From positions 62,001 to 126,000 of the forward strand of contig NZ_FOXA01000011.1 in the NCBI RefSeq assembly GCF_900115595.1: a stretch of 64,000 nucleotides of DNA, in the 5' to 3' direction. Shown here in pieces: positions 17,178-27,480 of the stretch. Source of the DNA: Tranquillimonas alkanivorans (lineage in GTDB: Bacteria; Pseudomonadota; Alphaproteobacteria; Rhodobacterales; Rhodobacteraceae). Below the pieces are notes generated by a model that made no database searches, had not been told where the DNA came from, and saw only the letters and a list, made by a program, of their open reading frames with translations. A program made the position numbers and the translations under genes. The first letter of the stretch is position 1, and each line of letters starts with the position of its first letter.

Positions 17178-17849
17178 ATGGCGAAAACGCTGTTCATCAC
17201 AGGCGCATCGTCTGGCATCGGCGAGGCAACCGCGCGGGCCGCACACGCGGCGGGCTGGAACGTGGCGCTGATCGCGCGCCGAACCGACCGGCTCGAGGCG
17301 CTGGCGGGCGAGCTGGGCGACCGGGCGCTGGCCCTGAGCGGCGACGCGACCGACCTCGGCCGGCTGGGCGAGGCGGTGGCGCAGACGGTCGAGCGCTTCG
17401 GCGGCATCGACGCCGCCTTCGCCAATGCCGGGCGCGGGCTGAGCACGTCGAGCGGACCAGAGGGCGACCCGGACGACTGGCGCGCGATGGTCGATCTGAA
17501 CGTGATGGGCGTGCTGTGGACGACGCGCGTGGTCCTGCCCGAGTTGAAGAAGACGAAGGGGACGCTGGTGCTGACCGGCTCGGCCGCGGGGCGCACGCAT
17601 ATCTCGGGCTCGATCTACGGCGCGACCAAGTGGTTCGTGCACGGCTATGCCGGCAACATGGCCGAGGCGATGCGCGAGTGGGGCGGGCGCTGTACCCTGA
17701 TCGCGCCGGGCATGGTCAACACCGACTTCTTCGACGAGGAGAAGCCCGACAAGCTGCACCCCGAGGACGTGGCTGATGCGGTGCTGCACGCCATCCAGGC
17801 CGATCCGCGCGCGTCGGTGCGCGAGATTTTCCTGATGCCGCAATACTGA
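17178..17849 (+). CDS. Short-chain dehydrogenase/reductase (SDR family)
   Basis: A 223-residue classical SDR. The cofactor motif is TGASSGIG (residues 8-15), NAG is at 83-85, and the catalytic Ser135, Tyr147 and Lys151 lie in TGSAAGRTHISGSIYGATK. Arg34-Arg35 (LIARRTDR) after the second strand favours NADP(H). The closest general type is the YdfG/serine-3-dehydrogenase group, but the substrate cannot be decided from sequence. It is a single gene, preceded by a 171-base gap from nrdR and followed by dodecin 75 bases later. Confidence 0.92.
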   Translation: MAKTLFITGASSGIGEATARAAHAAGWNVALIARRTDRLEALAGELGDRALALSGDATDLGRLGEAVAQTVERFGGIDAAFANAGRGLSTSSGPEGDPDDWRAMVDLNVMGVLWTTRVVLPELKKTKGTLVLTGSAAGRTHISGSIYGATKWFVHGYAGNMAEAMREWGGRCTLIAPGMVNTDFFDEEKPDKLHPEDVADAVLHAIQADPRASVREIFLMPQY

Positions 17850-17924
17850 CGCCGGGCGGCGCGTGCGGCTTTGGCTCTCCTCCGACTCGGGTTACCCTGC
17901 GTCATCATTTGGAGGAGAGTCATT

Positions 17925-18128
17925 ATGAGCATCGCACGCGTCACCGAAATTTCCGCCACCTCGCCCACCAGCTTCGACGACGCCGTCAAGCAGGGCATCG
18001 ACCGGGCCAGCAAGACCATCCGCAACATCACCGGCGCCTGGGTCAAGGAGAACCGGGTGAAGGTGTCCAACGGCGAGATCGAGTATTACCAGGTGAACAT
18101 GCAGATCACCTTCGTGCTCGACGACTGA
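17925..18128 (+). CDS. Dodecin (small flavin-binding protein)
   Basis: A 67-residue protein, MSIARVTEISATSPTSFDD, with the dodecin pattern AVKQGIDRASKTIRNITGAWVKE followed by YYQVNMQITFVLDD. Dodecins assemble as hollow dodecamers that store and protect riboflavin or FMN. GGAGGAG lies eight bases ahead of the ATG and sets the start. It lies about 1 kb from the rib genes, which suits flavin storage, though it is not in their operon. Confidence 0.95.
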   Translation: MSIARVTEISATSPTSFDDAVKQGIDRASKTIRNITGAWVKENRVKVSNGEIEYYQVNMQITFVLDD

Positions 18129-18190
18129 GCGCGGGCACTCGGAGCGAGCCGGGGCAGACGGCGCGCGTTTGGCCCGGCCTCCACCACGGA

Positions 18191-18446
18191 CACCCGCATC
18201 CGCTTCGTACCGACGCGAGGGCAGCGCCCGCCTTGGGGGGCGGTCGGGCGCTGCCCGGGCCACGGGGCCGGGCTTGGCTTGTTTGTCAGCGGGAGTGACA
18301 AGTTGCGGAGCGGCTGTGCACATTTTCACCGCGCAGACCCTCACCCGTTTCGCACCGACACGAGGGCAGTGCCCGCCCTGGGGGCGGTCGGGCGCTGCCC
18401 GGGCCGATGGCCCGGGCTGGGGATGCGGTCAGCGGGAGCGACTTTG
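18191..18446 (+). repeat. Tandem duplication of repeat family H (copies 2 and 3)
   Basis: Two similar units start near 18191 and 18342 (period about 150 bases). Each contains, in order, a CACCCG..TTCG.ACCGAC.CGAG lead, the hairpin GGGCAG-Y-GCCCG ... CGGGCGCTGCCC (18219-18256 and 18364-18400), GGGCC..GGCC, and a GTCAGCGGGAG tail. Copy 3 has a G-U pair in place of one G-C. The 378-base interval between dodecin and the YjbQ gene is filled by these units and shows no credible gene on either strand. Confidence 0.8.
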
Positions 18447-18506
18447 CCGGGCTCAGCGAAGACAGCCGTTACGAGAGGACGGTGCCGACCTCGGGCGCAC
18501 GTCCCC

Positions 18507-18923
18507 TCACCCGGCCATGAATTGTGCCGCGACGGTGCGGCGGTGGGGGCGGTCGCGGTGCTCGAACAGGTATAGGCCCTGCCAGGTGCCGAGCACGGGG
18601 CGGCCGGCCTTCACCGGGATCGACAGGCTGACCGGCATCATCGCGGCCTTGATGTGCGCCGGCATGTCGTCGGGGCCCTCCATCGTGTGCCGCAGGTACG
18701 ACATCGACGGGTCGTCCGAAGGCGGCACCAGCCGGGTGAAGAAGGCGTGCAGATCGCGCTGCACGTCCGGGTCGGCGTTCTCCTGTATCAGCAGCGAGCA
18801 CGAGGTATGGCGGACGAAGAGCGTCAGGAGACCGTCACCGACCCCCGCCAGCCAGTCGCGCACCTCGTCCGTGAACTCGTGGAGTCCCTGCCCCGCCGTC
18901 GCGATCTCGAACCGTGTCTGCAT
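18507..18923 (-). CDS. YjbQ/UPF0047 family protein (secondary thiamine-phosphate synthase-like)
   Basis: A 138-residue protein with the family landmarks LLTLFVRHTSCSLLIQENADP, the central SYLRHTMEGPDDMPAHIK and the end LGTWQGLYLFEHRD. These contain the conserved His/Cys/Glu cluster of the fold. Some members show weak thiamine-phosphate synthase activity, but the true role of the family is unsettled. The start MQTRFE is chosen because family members begin just before this beta strand. It is divergent from the AI-2E family gene with a 77-base gap. Confidence 0.9.
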   Translation of the reverse strand: MQTRFEIATAGQGLHEFTDEVRDWLAGVGDGLLTLFVRHTSCSLLIQENADPDVQRDLHAFFTRLVPPSDDPSMSYLRHTMEGPDDMPAHIKAAMMPVSLSIPVKAGRPVLGTWQGLYLFEHRDRPHRRTVAAQFMAG

Positions 18924-19000
18924 GGGCCCGATCCTGCGGCCGGACGCAGCGGCATGCAAGTGCCCGGGAACCCCGCCGAAGAGGCGCAGGTTCCCGTTCC

Positions 19001-20017
19001 ATGTCGCAGGACGAACAGCCGCACCTCGACCCGCTCAGGGGGTTTCTGAACCGCGTGCTCGTCGTGGCCGCCGTCGCGGCCGCGGCGCTTTTGGTCTGGA
19101 CGGTGCGCGACACGCTGCTTCTGACCTTCGCCGGTGTCATCGCCGCGACCGTGCTGCTCAACGTGGCGGGGCCGCTCAAGCGCCGCACGGGGCTGCCTCA
19201 CCGCGCCGCGGTGGGCGTGGCGGCGGTGCTGCTGATCGCGGGCGTGTCGCTGATCGTGTGGTTCGTCGCACCCAACCTGCTGGACCAGGCGAGTCAGCTT
19301 GCCACCGACCTGCCGGCCGCGGCGCAGGAGATCGAGCAGGGCATCAGCGACCGCATTCCCATTGAAAGCATGGTCTCCGGCGCCGGCATCGTCGAGACGC
19401 TGGCCGGGCGCATCACCAGCTGGTCGCTCGCCCTCGCCGGGGCGGCCACGGCCTTCGTGCTGGTCGTCGTCGCCGGCATCTTCCTGGCCGCCGCGCCCGG
19501 GATGTACCGCGACGGGCTGGTCGCCCTCTTTCCCCGCAAGCGGCAGGAGGACATCCGCCGCGGCCTGACCTGCGCCGGCGAGGGGCTGAGCGCGTGGCTG
19601 CGCGGGCAGCTCGTGGCGATGACCGTGGTCGGCGTGTGCGTGGGCGTGGGCACCTGGGCCATCGGGCTGCCGACGCCGCTGGCGTTGGGGCTGATCGCGG
19701 GATTGCTGGAGTTCGTGCCCATCGTCGGCCCCATCCTCGGCGCGGTGCCGGCGATGATCCTCGCCCTGACGATGAGCCCGGCGATGGCGCTGTGGACGGC
19801 GCTGCTTTACCTCGGGATCGAGCAGGTGGAGTCGAACTTCATCCTGCCCATGGTCGAGCGCAGCGTCGCGGATGTACCGCCCGCCGTGTTCCTGCTGGCG
19901 CTGGTCGCCATCGGCACGCTCTTCGGCGTGATCGGCGTGATCCTCAGCGCCCCGCTGACGGTGACGATCTACGTCCTCGTGCGCGAGTTCTACGTGAAAC
20001 CGCGCCAGACCGGTTAA
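19001..20017 (+). CDS. AI-2E family transporter (PF01594 type membrane protein)
   Basis: A 338-residue polytopic membrane protein. It has N-terminal hydrophobic pairs (VLVVAAVAAAALLVWTVRD, then LLLTFAGVIAATVLLNVAG), a central soluble loop of about 80 residues, and C-terminal helices including the family's PTPLALGLIAGLLEFVPIVGP signature and GVIGVILSAPLTV. Members are exporters or Na+/H+ antiporters; one is TqsA of E. coli. Transport of autoinducer-2 here is not supported. Its stop overlaps the stop of the convergent small exported protein within TTAA. Confidence 0.9.
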   Translation: MSQDEQPHLDPLRGFLNRVLVVAAVAAAALLVWTVRDTLLLTFAGVIAATVLLNVAGPLKRRTGLPHRAAVGVAAVLLIAGVSLIVWFVAPNLLDQASQLATDLPAAAQEIEQGISDRIPIESMVSGAGIVETLAGRITSWSLALAGAATAFVLVVVAGIFLAAAPGMYRDGLVALFPRKRQEDIRRGLTCAGEGLSAWLRGQLVAMTVVGVCVGVGTWAIGLPTPLALGLIAGLLEFVPIVGPILGAVPAMILALTMSPAMALWTALLYLGIEQVESNFILPMVERSVADVPPAVFLLALVAIGTLFGVIGVILSAPLTVTIYVLVREFYVKPRQTG

Positions 20018-20385
20018 CGCCGGTCCTCCGGACGCTCGCACAGCTTGCGCGCCAGCGTGACCGAAAGGCTGCCCCGGTCGCCGCCGATCAGCAGAAGCCC
20101 GGTATCGCGGGCCGCCCCCTCGAGCCGCAGCGAAAACAGGATACCCTCGCCCGAGCGGCGGCGAGGCGGGGACAGCCGCCAGATGCGGCCCGTGTTCATC
20201 CCAAGCTCCTGCCAGGCGTACTGCCCGGCGGCGCACCAGAACGCCTGCGGCGCCGACTGCCCGCGATAGGGTACGAAGAACTCGGTCGGCCCCGTCCGCT
20301 CGACCACCATGCCGTTGGTGGCGATGAAGGCCGAGGCGGGCGTGGCCATAAGCGCGGCGAGAACGAAGGGGACGAGGCGTTTCAT
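20014..20385 (-). CDS. Small exported protein of unknown function
   Basis: A 123-residue protein with a clear Sec signal peptide (MKRLVPFVLAALMATPASAF) and strong ribosome site AAGGAGG six bases ahead of the start. The mature region begins IATNGMVVERTGPTEFFVPYRG and contains one CAAGQYAWQELG segment with a single Cys plus a later Cys near the end (KLCERPED), possibly a disulfide. I do not recognise the family. It is convergent with and overlaps the AI-2E family gene. It precedes the rpoD terminator on the same strand. Confidence 0.8.
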   Translation of the reverse strand: MKRLVPFVLAALMATPASAFIATNGMVVERTGPTEFFVPYRGQSAPQAFWCAAGQYAWQELGMNTGRIWRLSPPRRRSGEGILFSLRLEGAARDTGLLLIGGDRGSLSVTLARKLCERPEDRR

Positions 20386-20404
20386 CGGCAACCTCCTTGC
20401 CATT

Positions 20405-20430
20405 CGAAAACGGCGGCCCGAGGGCCGCCG
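20405..20430 (-). terminator. Rho-independent terminator of rpoD
   Basis: On the minus strand CGGCGGCC-CTCG-GGCCGCCG is followed directly by TTTTCG. It lies 8 bases after the rpoD stop codon. An eight- to nine-pair GC stem with a short T tract is a good intrinsic terminator. Confidence 0.8.
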
Positions 20431-20438
20431 CTTGAAAA

Positions 20439-22451
<2,013 letters not shown>

Positions 22452-22562
22452 ACGGCACTCCTTCCATGCGCGGGCGATTCGCAGCTTTCGAATCTACAGC
22501 GCGAATCAACGATTCGCACACCCGTTTAACCCCGTTTTCCTTTACCGTTTACTCACCACGAG

Positions 22563-24524
22563 TCACGGTCCCTCGCGCCCTTCGGATCCGCCCTTGGCGT
22601 ACGTGATGCGCTCGAGCAGCGCGTCAAGCGCGTCCCGCTCCTCGCGCCGGATGCGCGCCCCGTTGGCGCCGATGTCGTACTCGGTCCGGTCCTCTGTCTC
22701 GCTTCGCTGAGCGCGGTTGCGCGCCTCGGCCGCCTGGCCCAGACGCCATGTCAGCCCCTCGTCGGCAACGTCGCCCCAATCCTCGAGCGCCTCGTCCAGC
22801 TCGCGCCGCGCGCCGCGCGCGGCGGTCAGCTTCGCAAGTTCCTCGGCCAGGCAGATTCCGGCGATGTCGCTGTCCCCGGCGTTGCGGATGGCAGGAGCGA
22901 TTGCCACATGGCGCGGCGCGAAGAGCTTTTCAAGGGCTGCCGGGCCGACCATGTCCTCGACGCAGGGCCGCAAACGCTCGGGCGGCTCGGCCGCGTGGCG
23001 CAAAAGCGCGGCCCGGATCGCCCGATGATCCTCGGTCGCAAGGTCCAGCCGCTCGACCTCGCCCTCGAACCGCGAAAGCAGAGTCGGGTGGACCAGCAGC
23101 GTCGCCAGGATCACCGCCTCGCGCAGTTCCTCCTCGATCGCGCCGGTCCCGCGCGCCAGAAGCGACGAGCGGGTCGCGGCATGCGCGGCCACCGGCGCCT
23201 GCTGGCCCCTGGGCGTCCACGGCTTGCGGTCACGCTGCGGGCGGCGGGGGCGAAACAGCTCCCACCGCATCTGTTTCAACGCGTCGTCGTAGTGCCGCCG
23301 CAGCGTCTGGTCCTGGATCTTCCGCGTCGCGTCGCCCAACGTCTTTTCCAGCGCCGCCTTCCGCTCGGGGCTGTCGAAGGTCCGGCCTTCGGTTTCGCGC
23401 CGCCACAGGAGCGACACCAGCGGCTGCGCCTCGTCCAGCGCGGCCTGCATGGCCGACGCGCCGCCCGCCCGGATCAGGTCGTCGGGGTCCTGCCCCTCGG
23501 GCATCAGGCAGAAGCGCAGGGACTTGCCGGCCTCGAGCAGCGGCAGCGCGATGTCGATCACCCGCATGGCCGCGCGCAGGCCGGCGGTGTCACCGTCGAG
23601 CGCGATGACCGGCTCGGGATGGATGCGCCACATGAGCTGAAGTTGATCCGGCGTAATCGCGGTGCCCAGCGGCGCGACAGTCGCCTCGAACCCGGCCTCG
23701 GCCAGCGCGATCACGTCCATGTAGCCCTCGGCCACGATCAGCGTCTGGCCCCGGCCGGCGGCCGAACGGGCGTTGGCGTGGTTATAGAGGCTGCGGCCCT
23801 TGTCGAAGAGCTCGGTCTCGGGCGAGTTGAGATACTTCGCACGCGCCTCGGGCGACATCGCCCGCCCGCCCAGCGCGATGGCGCGGCCGCGCGGGTCGCG
23901 GATGGGAAACAGGATGCGGTCGCGGAAGCGGTCATAGGGCTCACCGCCCCGGTCGGACCGCGCCGCGAGACCCGCGTCGATCACCAGATCCGCCGGGACG
24001 CCCTTGCCGGTGAGGTGCTGGAACAGCCCGCGCGGCGGAGCGAATCCGATTTCCCAGCGCTTCTGCGCTTCTTCGCTCAGGCCGCGCTTGGCCAGGTAGG
24101 CGCGCGCATTCGCCGCCGCGCCGGTCTTGAGCTGAAGGCGATACCATTGCACCGCCTGCTCCATCACGTCGGCCAGCTGCGTGCGGCGGTCGGCCTTCTT
24201 CTGCGCCTGCGGGTCGGGGGCGGGCATCGGCATCCCGGCCTCGCGCGCCAGGATCTCGATCGCCTCCATGAAGCCCACGTTCTCGGTGTCCTTCACGAAG
24301 CCGATGGCGTCGCCCTTCGCGTGGCAGCCGAAGCAGTAGTAAAAGCCCTTGCGGTCGTCGACGTGGAAGCTGGCGGTCTTCTCGTGGTGGAAGGGGCACG
24401 GCGCCCACATGTCGCCCTTGCCCTGGTTCGACTTGCGCTGGTCCCACATGACCTTGCGCCCCACCACCTGTGACAGGCTGATGCGGTTGCGCAGTTCGTC
24501 CAGAAATCCGGGGGGGAGACTCAT
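22563..24524 (-). CDS. dnaG: DNA primase DnaG
   Basis: A 653-residue primase. The N-terminal CHC2 zinc finger shows CPFHHEKTASFHVD and YYCFGCHAKGDAIGF. The RNA polymerase/TOPRIM core has LIVAEGYMDVIAL and the acidic VIALDGDTAG. The C-terminal third (about 450-653) should be the DnaB-binding domain. It makes RNA primers for replication. It lies upstream of rpoD. A twin palindrome lies 62 bases before its start and may end a preceding transcript. Confidence 0.97.
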   Translation of the reverse strand: MSLPPGFLDELRNRISLSQVVGRKVMWDQRKSNQGKGDMWAPCPFHHEKTASFHVDDRKGFYYCFGCHAKGDAIGFVKDTENVGFMEAIEILAREAGMPMPAPDPQAQKKADRRTQLADVMEQAVQWYRLQLKTGAAANARAYLAKRGLSEEAQKRWEIGFAPPRGLFQHLTGKGVPADLVIDAGLAARSDRGGEPYDRFRDRILFPIRDPRGRAIALGGRAMSPEARAKYLNSPETELFDKGRSLYNHANARSAAGRGQTLIVAEGYMDVIALAEAGFEATVAPLGTAITPDQLQLMWRIHPEPVIALDGDTAGLRAAMRVIDIALPLLEAGKSLRFCLMPEGQDPDDLIRAGGASAMQAALDEAQPLVSLLWRRETEGRTFDSPERKAALEKTLGDATRKIQDQTLRRHYDDALKQMRWELFRPRRPQRDRKPWTPRGQQAPVAAHAATRSSLLARGTGAIEEELREAVILATLLVHPTLLSRFEGEVERLDLATEDHRAIRAALLRHAAEPPERLRPCVEDMVGPAALEKLFAPRHVAIAPAIRNAGDSDIAGICLAEELAKLTAARGARRELDEALEDWGDVADEGLTWRLGQAAEARNRAQRSETEDRTEYDIGANGARIRREERDALDALLERITYAKGGSEGREGP

Positions 24525-24585
24525 GGCGCGCAGTATCGGAAAGCGCCCCGCCGGAGTCCAGCGGGGCGCGAGGTCACAGGCGCGC

Positions 24586-24633
24586 GCAAATTCCTCGCAA
24601 GGAATTTGCCAAGATCGTGAAAACGATCTTGGC
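24586..24633. repeat. Twin palindrome A
   Basis: Two adjoining hairpins: GCAAATTCC-TCGCAA-GGAATTTGC (24586-24609) and GCCAAGATCGT-GAAA-ACGATCTTGGC (24608-24633), sharing the GC junction. It is the first of five such pairs in the window. Each has unrelated stem sequence but the same side-by-side layout. It may act as a bidirectional terminator or processing site. Confidence 0.7.
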
Positions 24634-24926
24634 GCTTCGGATCAGGCTGCGCGCTCCGGTTTCAGAAGCACAGGTCGCGGCAGCCTTTCAAGAAGGACAC
24701 CGCGTCGCTGCCCGCGCCCGGGGTGAAGCACCCGCGTCGAGCTTGCCGTCCAGCCCCGCGGCCTTGGCCACCGGTCCGATGCGCCGAAGTGGAAGAACCT
24801 TCCGCGCATCACGAAGGTTGAACTGTTTACGCGAACAACGTATTCGCACCCCGCGCGCGGCGGGATGCTGCTGTTGTTGCTGTTCAACAAGTGGCTCAGG
24901 GTCGTTCCGCACCGGCCTGCGCCTCC

Positions 24927-24981
24927 GTGCCCGAATTTTCGGTGAAAATTCGGGCACGCAAATCTTCGACGAAGGTTTGCG
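24927..24981. repeat. Twin palindrome B, directly after the glutamate dehydrogenase stop
   Basis: Hairpin one is GTGCCCGAATTTTC-GGT-GAAAATTCGGGCAC (24927-24957). Hairpin two is CGCAAATCTTCG-A-CGAAGGTTTGCG (24957-24981), with one U-G pair, sharing a base with the first. It begins five bases after the minus-strand gdh stop codon, the position expected of a terminator. Confidence 0.7.
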
Positions 24982-24985
24982 ACCC

Positions 24986-26425
24986 TCAGAGCCCCTTGGC
25001 GCGGTAGCTGGCGGCAACGCGGCCGATGGCCACCAGGAACCCGGCCGTGCGCAGGTCGACCACGTCGTCGCGGGCATGCCAGACCTCGCGCATCGACTGG
25101 TAGGCGGTGCGCATGGTGTCATCAAGGCCCGAGCGCACGAGCTCCAGCTCGTCCGCCCCGCGCAGGTACTTCTCCTTGAAGTCCGGCGACAGCTCCCAGC
25201 CGATGTTGTGATCGGCCGACAGCCGCTCGAGCTCGCGCACGATCAGCTCGTGGCGGGCCTCCTCCTGCCGGCGCTGCATGCGGCCGAAGCGAATGTGGCT
25301 GAGGTTCTTGACCCATTCGAAGTAGCTGACCGTCACGCCGCCCGCGTTGGCATAGAGGTCGGGGATGATGATCGTGCCCCTCTGGCGCAGGATCTCGTCG
25401 GCGCCGGCGGTGATCGGACCGTTCGCCGCCTCGATAATCAGCGGAGCGCGGATGCGCTCGGCGTTGGTGAGGTTGATCACACCTTCGAGCGCGGCGGGGA
25501 TCAGGATATCGCACTCGTGCTCGAGCACCGGGCCGCCTTCCTCGACATAGGTCGCGTCGGGATAGCCGTAGACGCCGCCGTGGCGCTGGATCCAGTTATA
25601 CACCTTGTCGACGTCGATGCCGGTGTCGCTGACCAGGGCCCCGTCGCGCTCGATGATACCGGTGACGCGGGCGCCGTCCTCGTCCGACAGGAACTTCGCG
25701 GCGTGGTAGCCCACGTTGCCCAGGCCCTGCACGATCACGCGCTTGCCGTCGAGCTTGCCCGAAAGCCCCGCCTTGGCCACGTCCTCGGGATGGCGGAAGA
25801 ATTCGCGCAGGGCGTACTGCACGCCGCGACCCGTCGCCTCGACCCGGCCTGCGATGCCGCCGGCATGGGGCGGCTTGCCGGTGACACAGGCGTTGGCGTT
25901 GATGTCGGTGGTGTTCATCCGCGCGTACTGGTCGGCGATCCACGCCATCTCGCGCGCGCCGGTGCCCATGTCGGGGGCCGGCACGTTCTGGCTGGGATGG
26001 ATCAGGTCGCGCTTGGCCAGCTCATAGGTGAAGCGGCGGGTGATCCGCTCGAGTTCGTCTTCCTCGTACTCGCGCGGATCGATGCACAGCCCGCCCTTCG
26101 AGCCGCCGAAGGGCGCCTCGACCAGCGCGCACTTATAGGTCATCAGCGCGGCCAGCGCCTCGACCTCGTCCTGGTTGACCAGCGGCGAATACCGGATGCC
26201 GCCCTTGACCGGTTCCATGTGTTCCGAGTGCACGCTGCGATAGCCGGTGAAGGTCTGGATGCCGCCGCGCAGCCGGACGCCGAAGCGCACGACATAGGTT
26301 GCGTTGCAGACGCGGATCTTCTCTTCCAGACCCGGGCTGAGGTCCGTCAGCGCCACGGCTCGGTTGAACATCAGGTCGACGGACTCGCGGAACGTCGGCT
26401 CTCTCACGGCTCTGGCGTCGGTCAT
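24986..26425 (-). CDS. Glu/Leu/Phe/Val-type glutamate dehydrogenase
   Basis: A 479-residue dehydrogenase. The substrate pocket appears in EPVKGGIRYSP and the catalytic APFGGSKGG segment. The Rossmann motif is VIVQGLGNVGYHAAKFL. Length and the long N-terminal domain match alphaproteobacterial NAD(P)-dependent GdhA interconverting glutamate and 2-oxoglutarate plus ammonia. The start at MTDARAV is supported by GGGAGAG upstream. Cofactor choice is not certain from sequence. It is a single-gene unit ended by twin palindrome B. Confidence 0.94.
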   Translation of the reverse strand: MTDARAVREPTFRESVDLMFNRAVALTDLSPGLEEKIRVCNATYVVRFGVRLRGGIQTFTGYRSVHSEHMEPVKGGIRYSPLVNQDEVEALAALMTYKCALVEAPFGGSKGGLCIDPREYEEDELERITRRFTYELAKRDLIHPSQNVPAPDMGTGAREMAWIADQYARMNTTDINANACVTGKPPHAGGIAGRVEATGRGVQYALREFFRHPEDVAKAGLSGKLDGKRVIVQGLGNVGYHAAKFLSDEDGARVTGIIERDGALVSDTGIDVDKVYNWIQRHGGVYGYPDATYVEEGGPVLEHECDILIPAALEGVINLTNAERIRAPLIIEAANGPITAGADEILRQRGTIIIPDLYANAGGVTVSYFEWVKNLSHIRFGRMQRRQEEARHELIVRELERLSADHNIGWELSPDFKEKYLRGADELELVRSGLDDTMRTAYQSMREVWHARDDVVDLRTAGFLVAIGRVAASYRAKGL

Positions 26426-26526
26426 ACGGCTCTCCCTGCTTGGTCCGCGAATCGCCCGGGACCGGGCGTGCGTCGCAAGGGTAACGCCCCGGCGCATGAA
26501 AAAGCATCAACCTGCCGCCGATGCGG

Positions 26527-26997
26527 TCACTCGCGGCGGTCGGCCACCATGCCGGACAGAAGCTCGGCCATGAACTTGGCCTCGGAGGCCGAGGTGACGC
26601 CGCCGATGCCCACGCGCCGGCCCAGCCGCCACCACAGCCCCGGCGCCCAGGCGCGCGGGCCCGGCGTGTCGAGCCGGACCAGGAAGCCGTTCGACGGCTT
26701 GAACGCGAAGGCGCCGCGGTCGAGCCCCTCGATCGCGGCGAGCGGCGCGATGGGAGTGCCGTCGGTGTCGCGCAACCCCTCCGCCGTCAGCTCCACCGCC
26801 CCGGCCGTGGCCTGCCACAGCCGCACCGCCAGCCACAGCGCCGCGGCAGAAATGGCCAGAAGCGCGATCCGCCAGCCCATCGCCGGGTCGGTCGTCAGGG
26901 CCAGCCAGGCCAGGAGTACCCCCAGCAGGGCAAGCACGCCGGTCCCGAAGACGCGGCGCGGGGCGGAGGGGCGGAGGCGGGCCAGGACGTCGGACAC
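26527..26997 (-). CDS. Two-helix membrane protein of unknown function
   Basis: A 156-residue protein with a GTG start. Two adjacent transmembrane helices (residues about 18-35 and 42-61: GVLALLGVLLAWLAL and IALLAISAAALWLAV) are followed by a cytosolic beta-rich domain. The domain has the pattern VELTAEGLRDTDGTPIAPL ... FKPSNGFLVRL, resembling bacterial PH-like membrane proteins. It lies 101 bases upstream of gdh on the same strand. I do not recognise a named family with certainty. Confidence 0.75.
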   Translation of the reverse strand: MSDVLARLRPSAPRRVFGTGVLALLGVLLAWLALTTDPAMGWRIALLAISAAALWLAVRLWQATAGAVELTAEGLRDTDGTPIAPLAAIEGLDRGAFAFKPSNGFLVRLDTPGPRAWAPGLWWRLGRRVGIGGVTSASEAKFMAELLSGMVADRRE

Positions 26998-27102
26998 GGG
27001 CGGCTCTTTCGGTTGCGGTTGCGCGCCTGCTATAGCGTGCCGCCCGCCGCTTGGCGAGCGGGCGCGGCCGCCCTATGGTGCGCCCGCACTAACGGAGGTT
27101 CC

Positions 27103-27405
27103 ATGCGCGCCCTGCCCCTGCTGGCCTGCCTTTCCCTCGCCGCCTGTGCCCAGGTTCCCGGGCTGGACACGCCCGCCGCCGAACGCGCGCTCGCCGCGCC
27201 CTACCCCGAGCTCGTCCCGCTTGAGACGCTGCTTGCGGCGGCCGAACGCGATCCGCGCATCACGGTCGCGGAGGCCGAGGCGCTGCAGCGCCGGGCGGCC
27301 GCCCTGGGCGGCATCGACCGCGCCACCAGCGGAGACCTGGCCGAGCGCGCCGCGCGCCTGCGCGAACGGGCCGAGGCACTGCGCGCGGCCGACCTCGACG
27401 CCTGA
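27103..27405 (+). CDS. Small predicted lipoprotein
   Basis: A 100-residue protein with a lipoprotein signal MRALPLLACLSLAACAQ (lipobox LAAC, Cys15) and ribosome site ACGGAGG before the start. The mature part is Ala/Glu-rich and helical, with VEAEALQRRAAAL-type heptads, so probably a short coiled coil on the periplasmic side of a membrane. It precedes hom by 75 bases on the same strand. No named function. Confidence 0.75.
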   Translation: MRALPLLACLSLAACAQVPGLDTPAAERALAAPYPELVPLETLLAAAERDPRITVAEAEALQRRAAALGGIDRATSGDLAERAARLRERAEALRAADLDA

Positions 27406-27480
27406 GCGCCGCCGTTGCCGCCCGCGGGTAAACGGGCTAGAGGTCGCGCCGACCTTCACGCCTGATCACGGGAGCGCCAC

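Larger units (their letters stand above)
24525..24985. other. Gene-poor interval between dnaG and glutamate dehydrogenase, with possible decayed small gene
   Basis: This 461-base stretch is bounded by two twin palindromes. Between them (24661-24810, minus strand) the reading splits over three frames. MRGRFFHFG in one frame is followed by RIGPVAKAAGLDGKLDAG in the next and FTPGAGSDAVSFLKGCRDLC in the third, which stops just before the palindrome. Such stepwise continuity suggests a small gene with two frameshifts, but chance in GC-rich DNA is possible. No intact gene is convincing. Confidence 0.3.

Noticed and set aside
18191-18446. Tandem units considered as a CRISPR array
   Set aside because: Only two units about 150 bases apart, each long and internally palindromic, no regular spacers and no cas genes.
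18169-19365. Plus-strand frame of about 400 codons across the tandem repeat and into the AI-2E family gene
   Set aside because: It runs through the hairpin repeats and antisense to the YjbQ gene, with composition of a chance GC-rich frame.
24642-24890. Minus-strand frame of 82 codons as an intact gene
   Set aside because: Protein-like segments are split over three frames and there is no ribosome site; listed only as a possible decayed gene.
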